From: Glaciimonas sp. PCH181
GTDB taxonomy: Bacteria; Pseudomonadota; Gammaproteobacteria; Burkholderiales; Burkholderiaceae_D
Length of the DNA: 64,000 bases
Assembly: GCF_003056055.1 (NCBI RefSeq)
Contig: NZ_PYFP01000001.1
Coordinates: 310,001-374,000, forward strand
Direction: 5' to 3'
Shown: positions 51,210 through 59,915 of the stretch, piece after piece
Layout: every line of letters begins with the position of its first letter
How positions within the stretch are numbered: the first letter of the stretch is position 1
Program-made: the position numbers and the translations under genes
The notes under the pieces: generated by a model
What the model was told of the DNA's origin: nothing
Seen by the model: the letters and a program-made list of their open reading frames with translations, nothing else
Databases searched by the model: none

Positions 51210-52042
51210 GCGCAGTGATAGACGCGACATCGACGCAGAGTCGCGGTGCAGTCTGGTTGACACAATTGACCGATAACGCGGCTTTGCAGGCAGGTTATGT
51301 GGCTTCAGTATTGGTGGCGGATGCGGATTTGGCAGGGCGGCGCACGCGGTATATCGCCGTTGTTCCCGATCCGGAAAATCGCTTTCCACGTGCACGCAAT
51401 GGCGAGGTTGGGTTGGTCGAGGGCTGGCAGTTGGCGCGCGCCGTGCAAGAGGTGATTGATGCGGATCAATACAGCGACAACAAAACGCCTATCGTCGCGG
51501 TGATCGATGTTGCTAGTCAGGCTTATGGACGACGTGAAGAAGGTTACGGCATCCATCTGGCGTTGGCTGCTGCTGCTGGGGCTTACGCCAGTGCGCGATT
51601 GGCTGGTCATGCCGTGATTGGTCTGATCGTTGGCAAAGCGATGTCTGGGGCATTTTTGGCGCATGGTTATCAGGCTAATCGGTTGATTGCGATTGATGAT
51701 CCTGAGGTAATGGTGCACGCGATGGGTAAGGCTTCGGCAGCACGGATTACATTACGTTCGGTCGAGGCGTTGGAGGCGTTTGCTGCAAAAATTCCGCCGA
51801 TGGCTTATGACATTAATAGTTACGCCTCGCTAGGATTGTTGTGGAAATGCTTGACGCTGGAACAGCCGGATAAGCCTTCGGCAATCGAGGTGGCGACGGT
51901 ACGGCAGAGTTTACAGGCCGCCCTAAAGAATATTGAAGTAGATCCGTTGCGGGATTTAAGCAGTCGATTGGGCGCAGAGAATCGGCAGGCCTCGGCGAAA
52001 GTGCGTGAGATGTTGCGGGCGCAGTGGAAGGATGAAGCGTAA
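51206..52042 (+). CDS. mdcE: malonate decarboxylase gamma subunit
   Basis: 278 aa. The segments TRYIAVVPDPENRFPRARNG, ASQAYGRREEGYGIHLALAA and GKAMSGAFLAHGYQANRLIA are typical of MdcE. It forms the decarboxylase with MdcD and is coupled to it by a 4-bp overlap. Confidence 0.94.
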   Translation: MSAVIDATSTQSRGAVWLTQLTDNAALQAGYVASVLVADADLAGRRTRYIAVVPDPENRFPRARNGEVGLVEGWQLARAVQEVIDADQYSDNKTPIVAVIDVASQAYGRREEGYGIHLALAAAAGAYASARLAGHAVIGLIVGKAMSGAFLAHGYQANRLIAIDDPEVMVHAMGKASAARITLRSVEALEAFAAKIPPMAYDINSYASLGLLWKCLTLEQPDKPSAIEVATVRQSLQAALKNIEVDPLRDLSSRLGAENRQASAKVREMLRAQWKDEA

Positions 52043-52140
52043 CCGGCGTAACAAGCTCGCGTTTAATTTGGTGTATCAATATTTCAAAAAATAACATTTA
52101 GCGCAAAAGCTAAAACCGATTCAGATCAACACTGAAGTCA

Positions 52141-52554
52141 TTGAAGGAGACAAACATGATTATCTATGGAACCGCTTTACTGGCTATCTGCCATTTGCTC
52201 GGAATTTTTCTGGGTGATTTGCTGGGTCATTTGATTGGCGTTAAAACGAACGTTGGCGGCGTCGGTATTGCGATGCTGCTGCTTATTTTTGCGCGACTGT
52301 ATATGCAACCGCGTGGCTTGTTGCCGAAACCTACCGAAGCAGGAGTGGGATTTTGGGCGGCAATGTATATCCCGGTAGTGGTGGCGATGGCGGCGCAACA
52401 GAATGTGGTGGCGGCATTGCGGGGTGGGCCGGTCGCTTTGCTGGCGGCGTTTGGGGCGGTTGCGTTATGCGCTTGCTGTATCGCGTTGATCAATCGGTTT
52501 GAACCTGCGACGACTGAAGATCCTTTCGCAGTCGAAGCAACGCCATCAGCTTAA
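52141..52554 (+). CDS. madL: malonate transporter subunit MadL
   Basis: A 137-aa hydrophobic protein with about four membrane helices: MIIYGTALLAICHLLGIFLG, GVGIAMLLLIFARLYM, GFWAAMYIPVVVAMAAQQNV and VALLAAFGAVALCACCIALI. With MadM it forms the sodium- or proton-coupled malonate importer. GGAG precedes the ATG. Confidence 0.93.
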   Translation: MKETNMIIYGTALLAICHLLGIFLGDLLGHLIGVKTNVGGVGIAMLLLIFARLYMQPRGLLPKPTEAGVGFWAAMYIPVVVAMAAQQNVVAALRGGPVALLAAFGAVALCACCIALINRFEPATTEDPFAVEATPSA

Positions 52555-52566
52555 CCAGGAGACATC

Positions 52567-53331
52567 ATGTTAGAAATATTTGAAAAAGCCGCGCTGCAAA
52601 ATGGCTTGGTAGCCGCTTTTGCGGTGGTCGGTATTATTATTTTTGTCTCCGGTTATTTGTCGCGCTATCTGACGTTTGGGCGAGTGCACGGATCGGCGTT
52701 TGCAATCTTGATCGGCTTGGGACTGGCTTACTGGGGCGGTATTCATAGCGGTGGCGAAAAAGGATTGGCCGATATTTCTCTGTTCGGCGGCATCGGACTG
52801 ATGGGCGGTGCGATGTTACGGGATTTTGCGATTGTGGCTACCGCGTTTGAAGTGCAGGCCAGCGAGGCCCGTAAGGCCGGATTGATCGGCGTTGTTGCGT
52901 TGCTGTTAGGAACGATCGTGCCGTTTATTGTCGGTGCCAGCGTTGCGTATGCTTTTGGCTATTCCGACGCGGTCAGCATGACGACTATTGGCGCCGGGGC
53001 TGTGACGTACATCGTTGGTCCGGTGACCGGCGCAGCGATAGGCGCAAGTTCGGATGTGATGGCGTTGAGTATTGCGACCGGTTTGTTGAAGGCGATTATG
53101 GTGATGGTGGGTACACCGATTGCAGCACGTTTTCTAGGCCTGAAAACGCCACGATCAGCGATGGTGTTTGGTGGTTTGGCGGGGACGGTAAGCGGTGTTT
53201 CTGCTGGGTTGGCCGCAACGGATCGGCGGTTGGTGCCTTACGGTGCGCTGGTGGCGACATTCCATACCGGGATTGGCTGTTTGCTTGGACCGTCGGTGTT
53301 ATTTTTTGCGACGAAAGCGCTGATGAGGTAG
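52567..53331 (+). CDS. madM: malonate transporter subunit MadM
   Basis: A 254-aa integral membrane protein with seven to nine helices (GLVAAFAVVGIIIFVSGYLS, FGGIGLMGGAMLRDF, LTFGRVHGSAFAILIGLGLA). It starts 12 bp after madL with an AGGAG-type site. It completes the two-component malonate importer MadLM. Confidence 0.93.
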   Translation: MLEIFEKAALQNGLVAAFAVVGIIIFVSGYLSRYLTFGRVHGSAFAILIGLGLAYWGGIHSGGEKGLADISLFGGIGLMGGAMLRDFAIVATAFEVQASEARKAGLIGVVALLLGTIVPFIVGASVAYAFGYSDAVSMTTIGAGAVTYIVGPVTGAAIGASSDVMALSIATGLLKAIMVMVGTPIAARFLGLKTPRSAMVFGGLAGTVSGVSAGLAATDRRLVPYGALVATFHTGIGCLLGPSVLFFATKALMR

Positions 53332-53340
53332 GGTAGTGAA

Positions 53341-53374
53341 GGGAGATCAGAGGCTTGCTTCGGTCTCCTTTTTG
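53341..53374 (+). terminator. possible terminator after madM
   Basis: GGAGA...TCTCC stem with a long loop, followed by five T. Weak stem, so it would at most attenuate mdcGH expression. Confidence 0.35.
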
Positions 53375-53402
53375 CCTGTTAAATGTTACCTGTTAAATGT
53401 TA
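53375..53402. repeat. 14-bp tandem duplication
   Basis: CCTGTTAAATGTTA occurs twice in a row, followed by decayed TGTT-rich units to about 53427. Likely slippage in the madM-mdcG gap. Confidence 0.6.
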
Positions 53403-53449
53403 CTTGTTGCTTATTGCTTGTTAAGTGCACTGATTGAACACTTCTTCCG

Positions 53450-54145
53450 ATGCTAAAAAATTCTGCTCACGACGATAGTAAGTCGGTTCCACGTGCCCAT
53501 GATCTGTTATGGATTTCGGGTCTGGATGCCCTTGTCGCAGAGCAGCCTTTTCCAGCGTGGGTCAGCGCCGAGTGGCTAGAACGCGCGCCGGTGGTCATTC
53601 GCCGCGAGACGGTGGAAAATGTTGCATGGCTTCCGGTCGGATTACGCGGCAAAACGCGGAGTGAACGCTTCAAGGCATTGCTGTCTGCCGAGGCGGTCAC
53701 TAAACATATTTCGCCAGAATTGTTGGTGCGCACTGAAGCGTGGAATATTCATTCCCAGTATAAAATTTTTCCCGCGGTCGAAGCGCTTGCGAATATGGCT
53801 GCGGCTATGAATGCGCTTGGTCTGGATTGGGGGCCGACCGGCAGTGTTGGTTTTGCGCTGGCAAGTGGATTGCCGGTCTTGCGTGAAGACAGTGATCTCG
53901 ATTTAGTGATCAGGACGAACGCACCATTTTGCACCCCGCAATGCGAACTACTGCAAAGCGTGTGCGCATCGTCAGCGTGCCGCATCGATCTGCAAATCGA
54001 TACAGGTTATGGTGGCTTTGCTTTTGCTGAGTGGATCAGCGGACGCAAAACTGTGTTACTAAAGACGGGTATTGGCCCCTTTCTGACCGCAGATCCATGG
54101 GCCTATGAGGATAATCACCGGCCTGCCGCTGGCAGTGCATCATGA
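53450..54145 (+). CDS. mdcG: malonate decarboxylase holo-ACP synthase (phosphoribosyl-dephospho-CoA transferase)
   Basis: 231 aa. A nucleotidyltransferase-like protein with WGPTGSVGFALASG and the Asp pair SDLDLVIRTNAP, plus CRIDLQIDTGYGGFAFAEW. It transfers the prosthetic group made by MdcB to Ser25 of MdcC. Its stop overlaps the mdcH start by 4 bp. It is separated from madM by 118 bp. Confidence 0.9.
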   Translation: MLKNSAHDDSKSVPRAHDLLWISGLDALVAEQPFPAWVSAEWLERAPVVIRRETVENVAWLPVGLRGKTRSERFKALLSAEAVTKHISPELLVRTEAWNIHSQYKIFPAVEALANMAAAMNALGLDWGPTGSVGFALASGLPVLREDSDLDLVIRTNAPFCTPQCELLQSVCASSACRIDLQIDTGYGGFAFAEWISGRKTVLLKTGIGPFLTADPWAYEDNHRPAAGSAS

Positions 54146-55062
54146 GCGTTTTATTTACTTTCCCCGGTCAGGGTGCGCAACGGCCCCATATGCTGCATAC
54201 GTTGCCGCAAGACCCCGAAGTTCAACGCACGCTGGATGAAACCAGCGCCATCCTCGGCAGCGATCCTTTACTTCTTGACACTGACTCAGCGTTAAATTCT
54301 ACTTACGCGGTGCAGCTTTGCCTGCTGGTAGCCGGGGTTGCCATGGCACGTGTTTTTGTTGCCCAACATGCAGCGCCAGACATGGTGGCCGGTTTGTCGA
54401 TAGGCGCGTATCCGGCAGCCGTGATGGCTGGCGTATTGGACTATGCCGATGCGGTGAAGTTGGTGCAGCGGCGCGGACAGTTGATGGAGAGCGCTTATCC
54501 GCATGGCTACGGAATGGCGGCGATCAGTGGGCTGGACCGTTATCAATTAGCGCCGCTTATTGCAAAAATTCACTCCGATGCGACGCCGGTGTATATGGCT
54601 AATTTGAATGGGCCACGCCAAATCGTGATATCCGGTGGAGAGTCGGCGATGCAAGCGGTGATGACGCTGGCGTTGGCATCCGGTGCAACTAAAACGACTA
54701 AACTTGCCGTGAATGTACCGTCGCATTGTGAGTTGTTTGATGCGGCGGCAGTGGAGATGCAGACAGCCTTTTCTATGGTGAAAATCGAACGGCCTCGGAT
54801 AACCTATCTTAGCGCCAGCGCTGCACGGGCAATGTTCGATCCGGTCCAGATTGCCAACGATCTGGCGCAGAATATGGCAAAACAAGTGCATTGGTCAGAC
54901 ACCGCCAGACTAGCCTGGGAGCGTGGCGCACGGCTGGCGATTGAGATGCCAAGCGGGAACGTATTGACACATCTGACTGCGCCGATATTTGCAGAGGGGT
55001 TGGCGATCGCTTGCGATGGGAATCGGATTGATACGTTGTTGGCGTTGATTGCACGGGAATGA
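54142..55062 (+). CDS. mdcH: malonate decarboxylase malonyl-CoA:ACP transacylase
   Basis: 306 aa. The FabD-like acyltransferase fold is shown by FTFPGQGAQRPHML at the start, the nucleophile Ser86 in GLSIGAYPAA and the catalytic His region NVPSHCELF. It primes the carrier by charging MdcC with malonyl from malonyl-CoA. Last gene of the operon. Confidence 0.93.
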   Translation: MSVLFTFPGQGAQRPHMLHTLPQDPEVQRTLDETSAILGSDPLLLDTDSALNSTYAVQLCLLVAGVAMARVFVAQHAAPDMVAGLSIGAYPAAVMAGVLDYADAVKLVQRRGQLMESAYPHGYGMAAISGLDRYQLAPLIAKIHSDATPVYMANLNGPRQIVISGGESAMQAVMTLALASGATKTTKLAVNVPSHCELFDAAAVEMQTAFSMVKIERPRITYLSASAARAMFDPVQIANDLAQNMAKQVHWSDTARLAWERGARLAIEMPSGNVLTHLTAPIFAEGLAIACDGNRIDTLLALIARE

Positions 55063-55260
55063 AATGGCTGAGACGGTACTCAGGTGGCCGCGTTTTTAGC
55101 CGGTTCATACACAGTCGCGGCTGTTTGTCGTAAATCGTTTGTGTCTGAAATATTTGGTCAGCGGTAATTTAAATAGAAGCAATTCGGTCAGAAACGGCAT
55201 GTGGCTTAAAATGGCGGCGTTGCGTACACTACCGCGCTATCATTTTATTTTCTCTAAGCC
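55063..55260. other. intergenic region mdcH to parB-like gene
   Basis: 198 bp with no supported gene and no clear terminator. It probably contains the promoter of the ParB-like gene. Confidence 0.35.
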
Positions 55261-56076
55261 ATGACCCTTAATATTAACGAAGACCTCCGTGCCTATATCG
55301 ATCCATTGAGCGAAGATGAATTCGCTGCGCTGGAACGTAGTTTGTTGTCGGAAGGCTGCCGCGACGCGTTGGTACTGTGGGGCGACATTCTGGTGGATGG
55401 ACACAACCGCTATAGCATCTGCCAAAAGCACGAAATTTCTTTTAATACGATGCAGAACAGTACGTTCAAATCCATCGAAGATGTGCATCTTTGGATGATC
55501 GATAATCATCTGGGGCGGCGTAGCGTATCGGATTTTCAACGCGGAGTGCTGGCATTACGCAAGAAAGAGATCGTATCGGCACGCGTCGCACAGACTCAAT
55601 CGCAGCAATCCTCCGCAGAACCGGCTAGCGCTGATCCATCCGCGCAGTCCGAGGGAGAACCGCCGTGGACGCGCGAAACGGTGGCGCGTGCTGCCCGCGT
55701 GAGCAGCGCGACTTTGGGGCAAATCGAAAAAATCCAGAAAACGGCCGCGCCAGAGTTGGTCAGCGCCGTGAAATCAGGCGTCATTTCGATTAATGCGGCG
55801 GTTGCCGTGGCTTCCTTGCCTAGCGAGGAACAGATCGCAGCCGTTGCGGGCGGCAAGAAAGAACTACGCCAGGCGGCAAGACAGGTGCGTGAGGCGCGAC
55901 TGCCGCCAAAACCTAAGGTCGAAGTGGATGCGCCGCCCAGCGACGCCTCGCCTGATCAACTGGAAATTTACCGTTTGACGTTAGCCGTCGCCGAATTGAC
56001 GGAAGAGCGTAATCAGTTGAAGAAGAAGGTGCAGAACTTGACCATTGCGCTTTCAGAGGCGCGGAGCGGCGAATAA
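55261..56076 (+). CDS. ParB N-terminal-domain protein with C-terminal coiled coil
   Basis: 271 aa. Residues 1-80 fit a ParB/sulfiredoxin-type nuclease domain (DPLSEDEFAALERSLLSEGC, RDALVLWGDILVDGHNRYSI). A middle HTH-like part follows (ETVARAARVSSATLGQIEKI). The last 40 residues form a coiled coil (EIYRLTLAVAELTEERNQLK). A parA partner or parS site is not visible, so it is not the chromosome partition ParB. It is likely a plasmid-derived or regulatory ParB-like DNA-binding protein. Confidence 0.75.
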   Translation: MTLNINEDLRAYIDPLSEDEFAALERSLLSEGCRDALVLWGDILVDGHNRYSICQKHEISFNTMQNSTFKSIEDVHLWMIDNHLGRRSVSDFQRGVLALRKKEIVSARVAQTQSQQSSAEPASADPSAQSEGEPPWTRETVARAARVSSATLGQIEKIQKTAAPELVSAVKSGVISINAAVAVASLPSEEQIAAVAGGKKELRQAARQVREARLPPKPKVEVDAPPSDASPDQLEIYRLTLAVAELTEERNQLKKKVQNLTIALSEARSGE

Positions 56077-56362
56077 GGCAATGTTGTAAAAGGTGTCCCG
56101 TTTCGGCCAAGAGTTGGTCTTGTTGGTCTTAATACTATCTTTCCATCACCGGTCTTTGCACCCATGTAGCTGCTAAAGATTCACCCATCCAGACCGTCCT
56201 TCGCATTTTTGCTTAGCATGCAGGCAAGAAAGTTTGCGCATTGATGTTTTTATATGCTGTTGATCGAAGCGTGGTCATTCCAACAAACCGGTGATATCGA
56301 TGCAGAGCGCTGATGGCAAATGGGGCGATCTGCACCTGCCGGACATAATTCGGTTGCAACTT
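56077..56362. other. non-coding gap before DauR-like regulator
   Basis: About 290 bp with no supported gene on either strand. Repeats next to the following start are listed separately. Confidence 0.35.
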
Positions 56363-56391
56363 GACAAATAGTCGGAATATGACAAAATGTC
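56363..56391. promoter_or_regulatory. direct repeats GACAAA-N2-GTC at the DauR-like start
   Basis: GACAAATAGTC (56363-56373) and GACAAAATGTC (56381-56391) recur 18 bp apart. The second includes the candidate ATG at 56387. A TTGACA at 56361 could be a -35 box. They may form an operator for the regulator itself. Confidence 0.35.
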
Positions 56392-57040
56392 GCTCATGAA
56401 ACTCACCGAAAACCAATTATTACTCAGAGAAGGCGCAAAGATTGTCGATGCGCTGGGGAAAACTCTTGCCCCCTTGGTGGAGGTTGTATTGCATGATCTG
56501 ACGCAATCGGCCCATACCGTGATTGCCATTTCCAATAATTTATCTGGGCGCAGTGTTGGTGATCCGGCTACTGAAATCGGTCTGGCGCGGATGGCTGATC
56601 CATCCTTTCCTGAGGTTTTGCAGAACTACGCCAATCGGTTTCCAGACGGGCGTCCGGCTAAAAGTACGTCTATTGGTTTGAAAAATAGTCAGGGCGATTA
56701 CGTTGCCGCTATCTGTCTAAACGTTGATATTGCAATGCTGACTTCCGTGACGGCTAGTCTGAATCAATTGGCGCAAACGCAAGCATCGCCGACCGAGATT
56801 CGGGAATCGCTGGTTTCACATCGATTAAATACGCTGCGGACGATGCTGGAAAGTTTCGCTAGCGGGTTGAATTCCACGCCACGTGCGCTTAGTCCGGCGC
56901 AGCGGCGAGAAGCGGTCCGTCAATTGGCGCAGGCCGGATTGATGGATCTGAAAAATGCGCAATCCGCCGTGGCTGAAATTCTTGGCGTTGCGCGCTCTAC
57001 TGTGTACACCTATTTGCCTGATGAAGGAGCCAAATTATGA
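56387..57040 (+). CDS. YheO/DauR-like PAS-HTH transcriptional regulator
   Basis: A 217-aa protein (or 214 from the ATG at 56396; neither has a clear Shine-Dalgarno). An N-terminal YheO-type PAS domain (DALGKTLAPLVEVVLHDLTQ; SIGLKNSQGDYVAAICLNVD) is followed by a C-terminal HTH (QRREAVRQLAQAGLMDLKNA then VAEILGVARSTVYTYL). Relatives such as DauR control D-amino acid or hydroxy-amino acid catabolism. Its stop overlaps the next gene by 4 bp, so regulator and enzyme are in one operon. Confidence 0.87.
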   Translation: MSLMKLTENQLLLREGAKIVDALGKTLAPLVEVVLHDLTQSAHTVIAISNNLSGRSVGDPATEIGLARMADPSFPEVLQNYANRFPDGRPAKSTSIGLKNSQGDYVAAICLNVDIAMLTSVTASLNQLAQTQASPTEIRESLVSHRLNTLRTMLESFASGLNSTPRALSPAQRREAVRQLAQAGLMDLKNAQSAVAEILGVARSTVYTYLPDEGAKL

Positions 57041-58008
57041 GTAGTCTGCCCATTTCTTTCGACGATATTGTTCAGGCGCACGCGCGTATTGCCGGTGCTG
57101 CACATCGGACGCCGGTGCTTACCTCGACCACTGCAAATGATCTGAGCGGTGCGCAAATTTTCTTCAAATGTGAAAATTTTCAACGCGCCGGGGCGTTTAA
57201 ATTTCGTGGCGCTTACAACGCTATTTCTCAGTTCACGCCAGAACAACGTGCGCATGGCGTTGTGGCATTTTCGTCAGGCAATCATGCGCAGGGGATTGCA
57301 CTGTCTGCGCAATTGCTCGATGTAAAAGCGGTGATTGTGATGCCGACGGACGCGCCTGCTATCAAGGTCGCTGCAACACGTGGTTATGGTGCCGAGGTAG
57401 TGCTTTATGACCGATATACGGAAGACCGCGAAGCAATTGGACGGCAGTTGGCGGACGAGCGTAGCCTGACGCTGATTCCGCCCTACGATCATCCGCACAT
57501 CATGGCCGGGCAAGGTACGTGTGTGAAAGAGTTGATCGAGGAAGTTGGCGAGCTGGACTTTTTGTTCGTGCCGCTGGGTGGAGGAGGTTTGTTGTCAGGG
57601 TGTTCGACGGCCGCAAAAGTGATGAGTCCGGGCTGTACCGTAATCGGTGTCGAGCCAGAGGCGGGTAACGATGGTCAACGCAGTTTCCGTGAAGGAAAGA
57701 TCGTCCATATTGATACGCCGGCCACGATTGCAGATGGCGCGCAAACTCAGCACCTGGGCCAATATACTTTTCCTGTATTGCAAAAACTAGTGGACGATAT
57801 TCTGACGGTCAGTGACAGCGAACTGGTTGAAACGATGAAATTTTTCGCTGGCCGCATGAAGATGGTCGTGGAACCGACCGGATGTCTGGCTGCTGCTGCG
57901 GCTTTCGGCAAACAGTACGACCTGAAAGGTAAAAAGGTCGGGGTGGTGATTTCTGGCGGTAACGTCGATTTGCTGCGTTTTGCAGCGTTGATTCAAGGAG
58001 CGGCTTAA
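57037..58008 (+). CDS. PLP-dependent threonine dehydratase / threo-3-hydroxyaspartate ammonia-lyase-type
   Basis: A 323-aa fold-type II PLP enzyme. The Schiff-base Lys55 is in AGAFKFRGAYNA, the phosphate-binding glycine loop is VPLGGGGLLSG and the N-rich substrate motif is SSGNHAQG. It has no ACT domain, so it is catabolic and not feedback-regulated by isoleucine. The close match of layout to serine racemase/3-hydroxyaspartate dehydratases and the DauR-like and RidA neighbours favour a hydroxy-amino acid ammonia-lyase that releases an enamine for RidA to hydrolyse. Confidence 0.88.
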   Translation: MSSLPISFDDIVQAHARIAGAAHRTPVLTSTTANDLSGAQIFFKCENFQRAGAFKFRGAYNAISQFTPEQRAHGVVAFSSGNHAQGIALSAQLLDVKAVIVMPTDAPAIKVAATRGYGAEVVLYDRYTEDREAIGRQLADERSLTLIPPYDHPHIMAGQGTCVKELIEEVGELDFLFVPLGGGGLLSGCSTAAKVMSPGCTVIGVEPEAGNDGQRSFREGKIVHIDTPATIADGAQTQHLGQYTFPVLQKLVDDILTVSDSELVETMKFFAGRMKMVVEPTGCLAAAAAFGKQYDLKGKKVGVVISGGNVDLLRFAALIQGAA

Positions 58009-58415
58009 TGTTTGATGCGAGTTTAAGTAATCCTGAGGAATTGAGAGCGCCAGCGGGACATTACAGTCATGCGGTCCGGGTTAACGTGGGTGATCTTATT
58101 TTCGTGTCGGGACAACTGCCGATTACGCCACAAGGCGAAAAGCTTACGGGCGCGCCATTTGAGGCTCAAGTTCGGCAGGTGTTTGATAATCTGGATCAAG
58201 TGCTGCACGCTAGCGGTTGTACGCGGGAAAATTTGGTGCAAGTGCGCGTGTATCTGGTCGATATCGAACAATGGCCGTATTTTAATCAACTCTATGCCAC
58301 GTGGTTGGGAGAGCATCGTCCCGCACGCTGCGTTGTTCCAGTGCCAATATTGCATTACGGATTGGCGTTGGAAATCGAAGCTGTCGCAAGTACTGGTCCA
58401 CTGCACAAGTTGTAA
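58008..58415 (+). CDS. RidA family enamine/imine deaminase
   Basis: A 135-aa YjgF/YER057c/UK114 trimer-forming protein: GDLIFVSGQLPITPQGEKLT, VRQVFDNLDQVLHASGCTRE, VQVRVYLVDIEQWPYFNQLY and the Arg of RPARCVVPV. It hydrolyses reactive enamines or imines made by PLP ammonia-lyases, and it overlaps the lyase gene by one base, which supports this job. Confidence 0.92.
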   Translation: MFDASLSNPEELRAPAGHYSHAVRVNVGDLIFVSGQLPITPQGEKLTGAPFEAQVRQVFDNLDQVLHASGCTRENLVQVRVYLVDIEQWPYFNQLYATWLGEHRPARCVVPVPILHYGLALEIEAVASTGPLHKL

Positions 58416-58497
58416 TAAATTGCTTTTGCAAATCACTAATTATGATGAGCGTTTTTAGATAAGCGATATGCATTTTGACGTTTTGATGCGACATAAT

Positions 58498-58530
58498 AAA
58501 AATGCCAACCTGAAACGGTTGGCATTTTTT
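58498..58530. terminator. bidirectional terminator between ridA-type gene and cyd operon
   Basis: AAAAATGCCAACC - TGAAAC - GGTTGGCATTTTTT. A perfect stem with T-runs on both strands, between convergent operons. Confidence 0.92.
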
Positions 58531-58544
58531 ATTGCAGATGTCGT

Positions 58545-58715
58545 CTATTTCTTGCGCGGTCTGTTTTCTTCTTCATCGGCAGCGTCCTCAAAACGTTTGC
58601 GTGTCGTTTCTTCGTCACGGCTGCCAAAAGCATAGTTGGACTCAAGCCACATCACGTTAATGATGCCGAAAGCCAGCGCCAGTCCAATGCCTAAAATCCA
58701 TGCAAAGTACCACAT
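58545..58715 (-). CDS. cydX: cytochrome bd oxidase small subunit CydX
   Basis: A 56-aa protein starting MWYFAWILGIGLALAFGIIN, the diagnostic start of CydX/YbgT, with a single membrane helix and then a charged cytoplasmic tail (SRDEETTRKRFEDAADEEE) longer than in E. coli. It stabilises the haem d site of the oxidase. It lies 46 bp after cydB with a GGAG-type site. Confidence 0.92.
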   Translation of the reverse strand: MWYFAWILGIGLALAFGIINVMWLESNYAFGSRDEETTRKRFEDAADEEENRPRKK

Positions 58716-58761
58716 AATTTTCTCCTTTTAAATCCTGCTTTTTAAACAGGATTCAGAAATG

Positions 58762-59904
58762 TTAATAAGCAGTATGCTCGTTGTCGTGGATATCCTTGCG
58801 GGTTACTTTGCCCCGCATGATTTTATAGACCCAACTTGTGTAGAGGATGATGATCGGCAGCATGATCACGACTACCCAAAACATAATGCCTAGCGTTTTC
58901 TCGCTGGAGACGGCATCCCAGACCGTTAAACTGCTCTTGAGGTCAAGCGAAGAGGGCATCACGAAAGGGAACATCGCAGCGCCAGCAGTCAGAACGATCC
59001 CCGTGACTGCGGTGCCGCTGGCTAAAAATGCTGGTAATGCTTTATGTGCCAGACTAAACACGACGCAGAGCAATGCCGCCAACACGGTAATCACTGGGAA
59101 GGCCCAGGTTGCGGGCCAGCGTGCATAGTTGTCCATCCACGCGCCGCTTGCGGTGACGACTGTTTTGGCTAACGGCATGAAGGCGGTGTTTGCGTCTGGC
59201 ATAGCTGTGATGCGATAACCATCAATTCCGAAGGCGATCCAGAATCCTCCGATGATAAACAATGTCGCCGTGACCACTGCCGCCACGATGGCAACTTTGC
59301 GGGCACGTAACGCGATGACATCTTCTGTTTTAACTTGCAGAAAACTAGCGCCGTGCATGACTAACATGGCGATGCTGAGCGCGCCGGATAGCAGGCCGAA
59401 GGGATTAAGAAGTCCGAAAAGACCGCCGATATACTCCACCCGCATGGTGTCATCGTAATGAAACGGTACGCCTAATAATAGATTGCCAAAGGCGACGCCG
59501 AAAATCAATGCGGGTACCAGACCACCGGCGAACAGGCCCCAGTCCCAGAAATTGCGCCAACGTGGATCGGCAACTTTGCTGCGATAGTCGAAGCCTACAG
59601 GTCGGAAGAATAATGAAAACAGCAATAACATCAAGGCGACATAAAAGCCGGAAAATGCCGCGCCGTAGACTAATGGCCACACCGCGAACAGTGCGCCGCC
59701 AGCGGTGATGAACCAGGTTTGATTGCCTTCCCACGTGCTGCCGATGGAGTTGATGACGACGCGGCGTTCAGTATCGGTTTTGCCAATAAATGGCAGCGTG
59801 ATCGCGACGCCGAAATCAAAGCCGCCAGTTAGTGCGAAACCGATTAACAGCACGCCAACAAAGCCCCACCAGATTATTTTTAATGTTTCATAGTCGAAGA
59901 TCAT
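58762..59904 (-). CDS. cydB: cytochrome bd ubiquinol oxidase subunit II
   Basis: A 380-aa membrane protein with about eight to nine helices. The N-terminus MIFDYETLKIIWWGFVGVLL and the segments GFDFGVAITLPFIGK and GNQTWFITAGGALFAVWPLV are characteristic. It pairs with CydA in the high-affinity, non-proton-pumping terminal oxidase. It starts 11 bp after cydA. Confidence 0.96.
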   Translation of the reverse strand: MIFDYETLKIIWWGFVGVLLIGFALTGGFDFGVAITLPFIGKTDTERRVVINSIGSTWEGNQTWFITAGGALFAVWPLVYGAAFSGFYVALMLLLFSLFFRPVGFDYRSKVADPRWRNFWDWGLFAGGLVPALIFGVAFGNLLLGVPFHYDDTMRVEYIGGLFGLLNPFGLLSGALSIAMLVMHGASFLQVKTEDVIALRARKVAIVAAVVTATLFIIGGFWIAFGIDGYRITAMPDANTAFMPLAKTVVTASGAWMDNYARWPATWAFPVITVLAALLCVVFSLAHKALPAFLASGTAVTGIVLTAGAAMFPFVMPSSLDLKSSLTVWDAVSSEKTLGIMFWVVVIMLPIIILYTSWVYKIMRGKVTRKDIHDNEHTAY

Positions 59905-59915
59905 GGTATTTCTCC

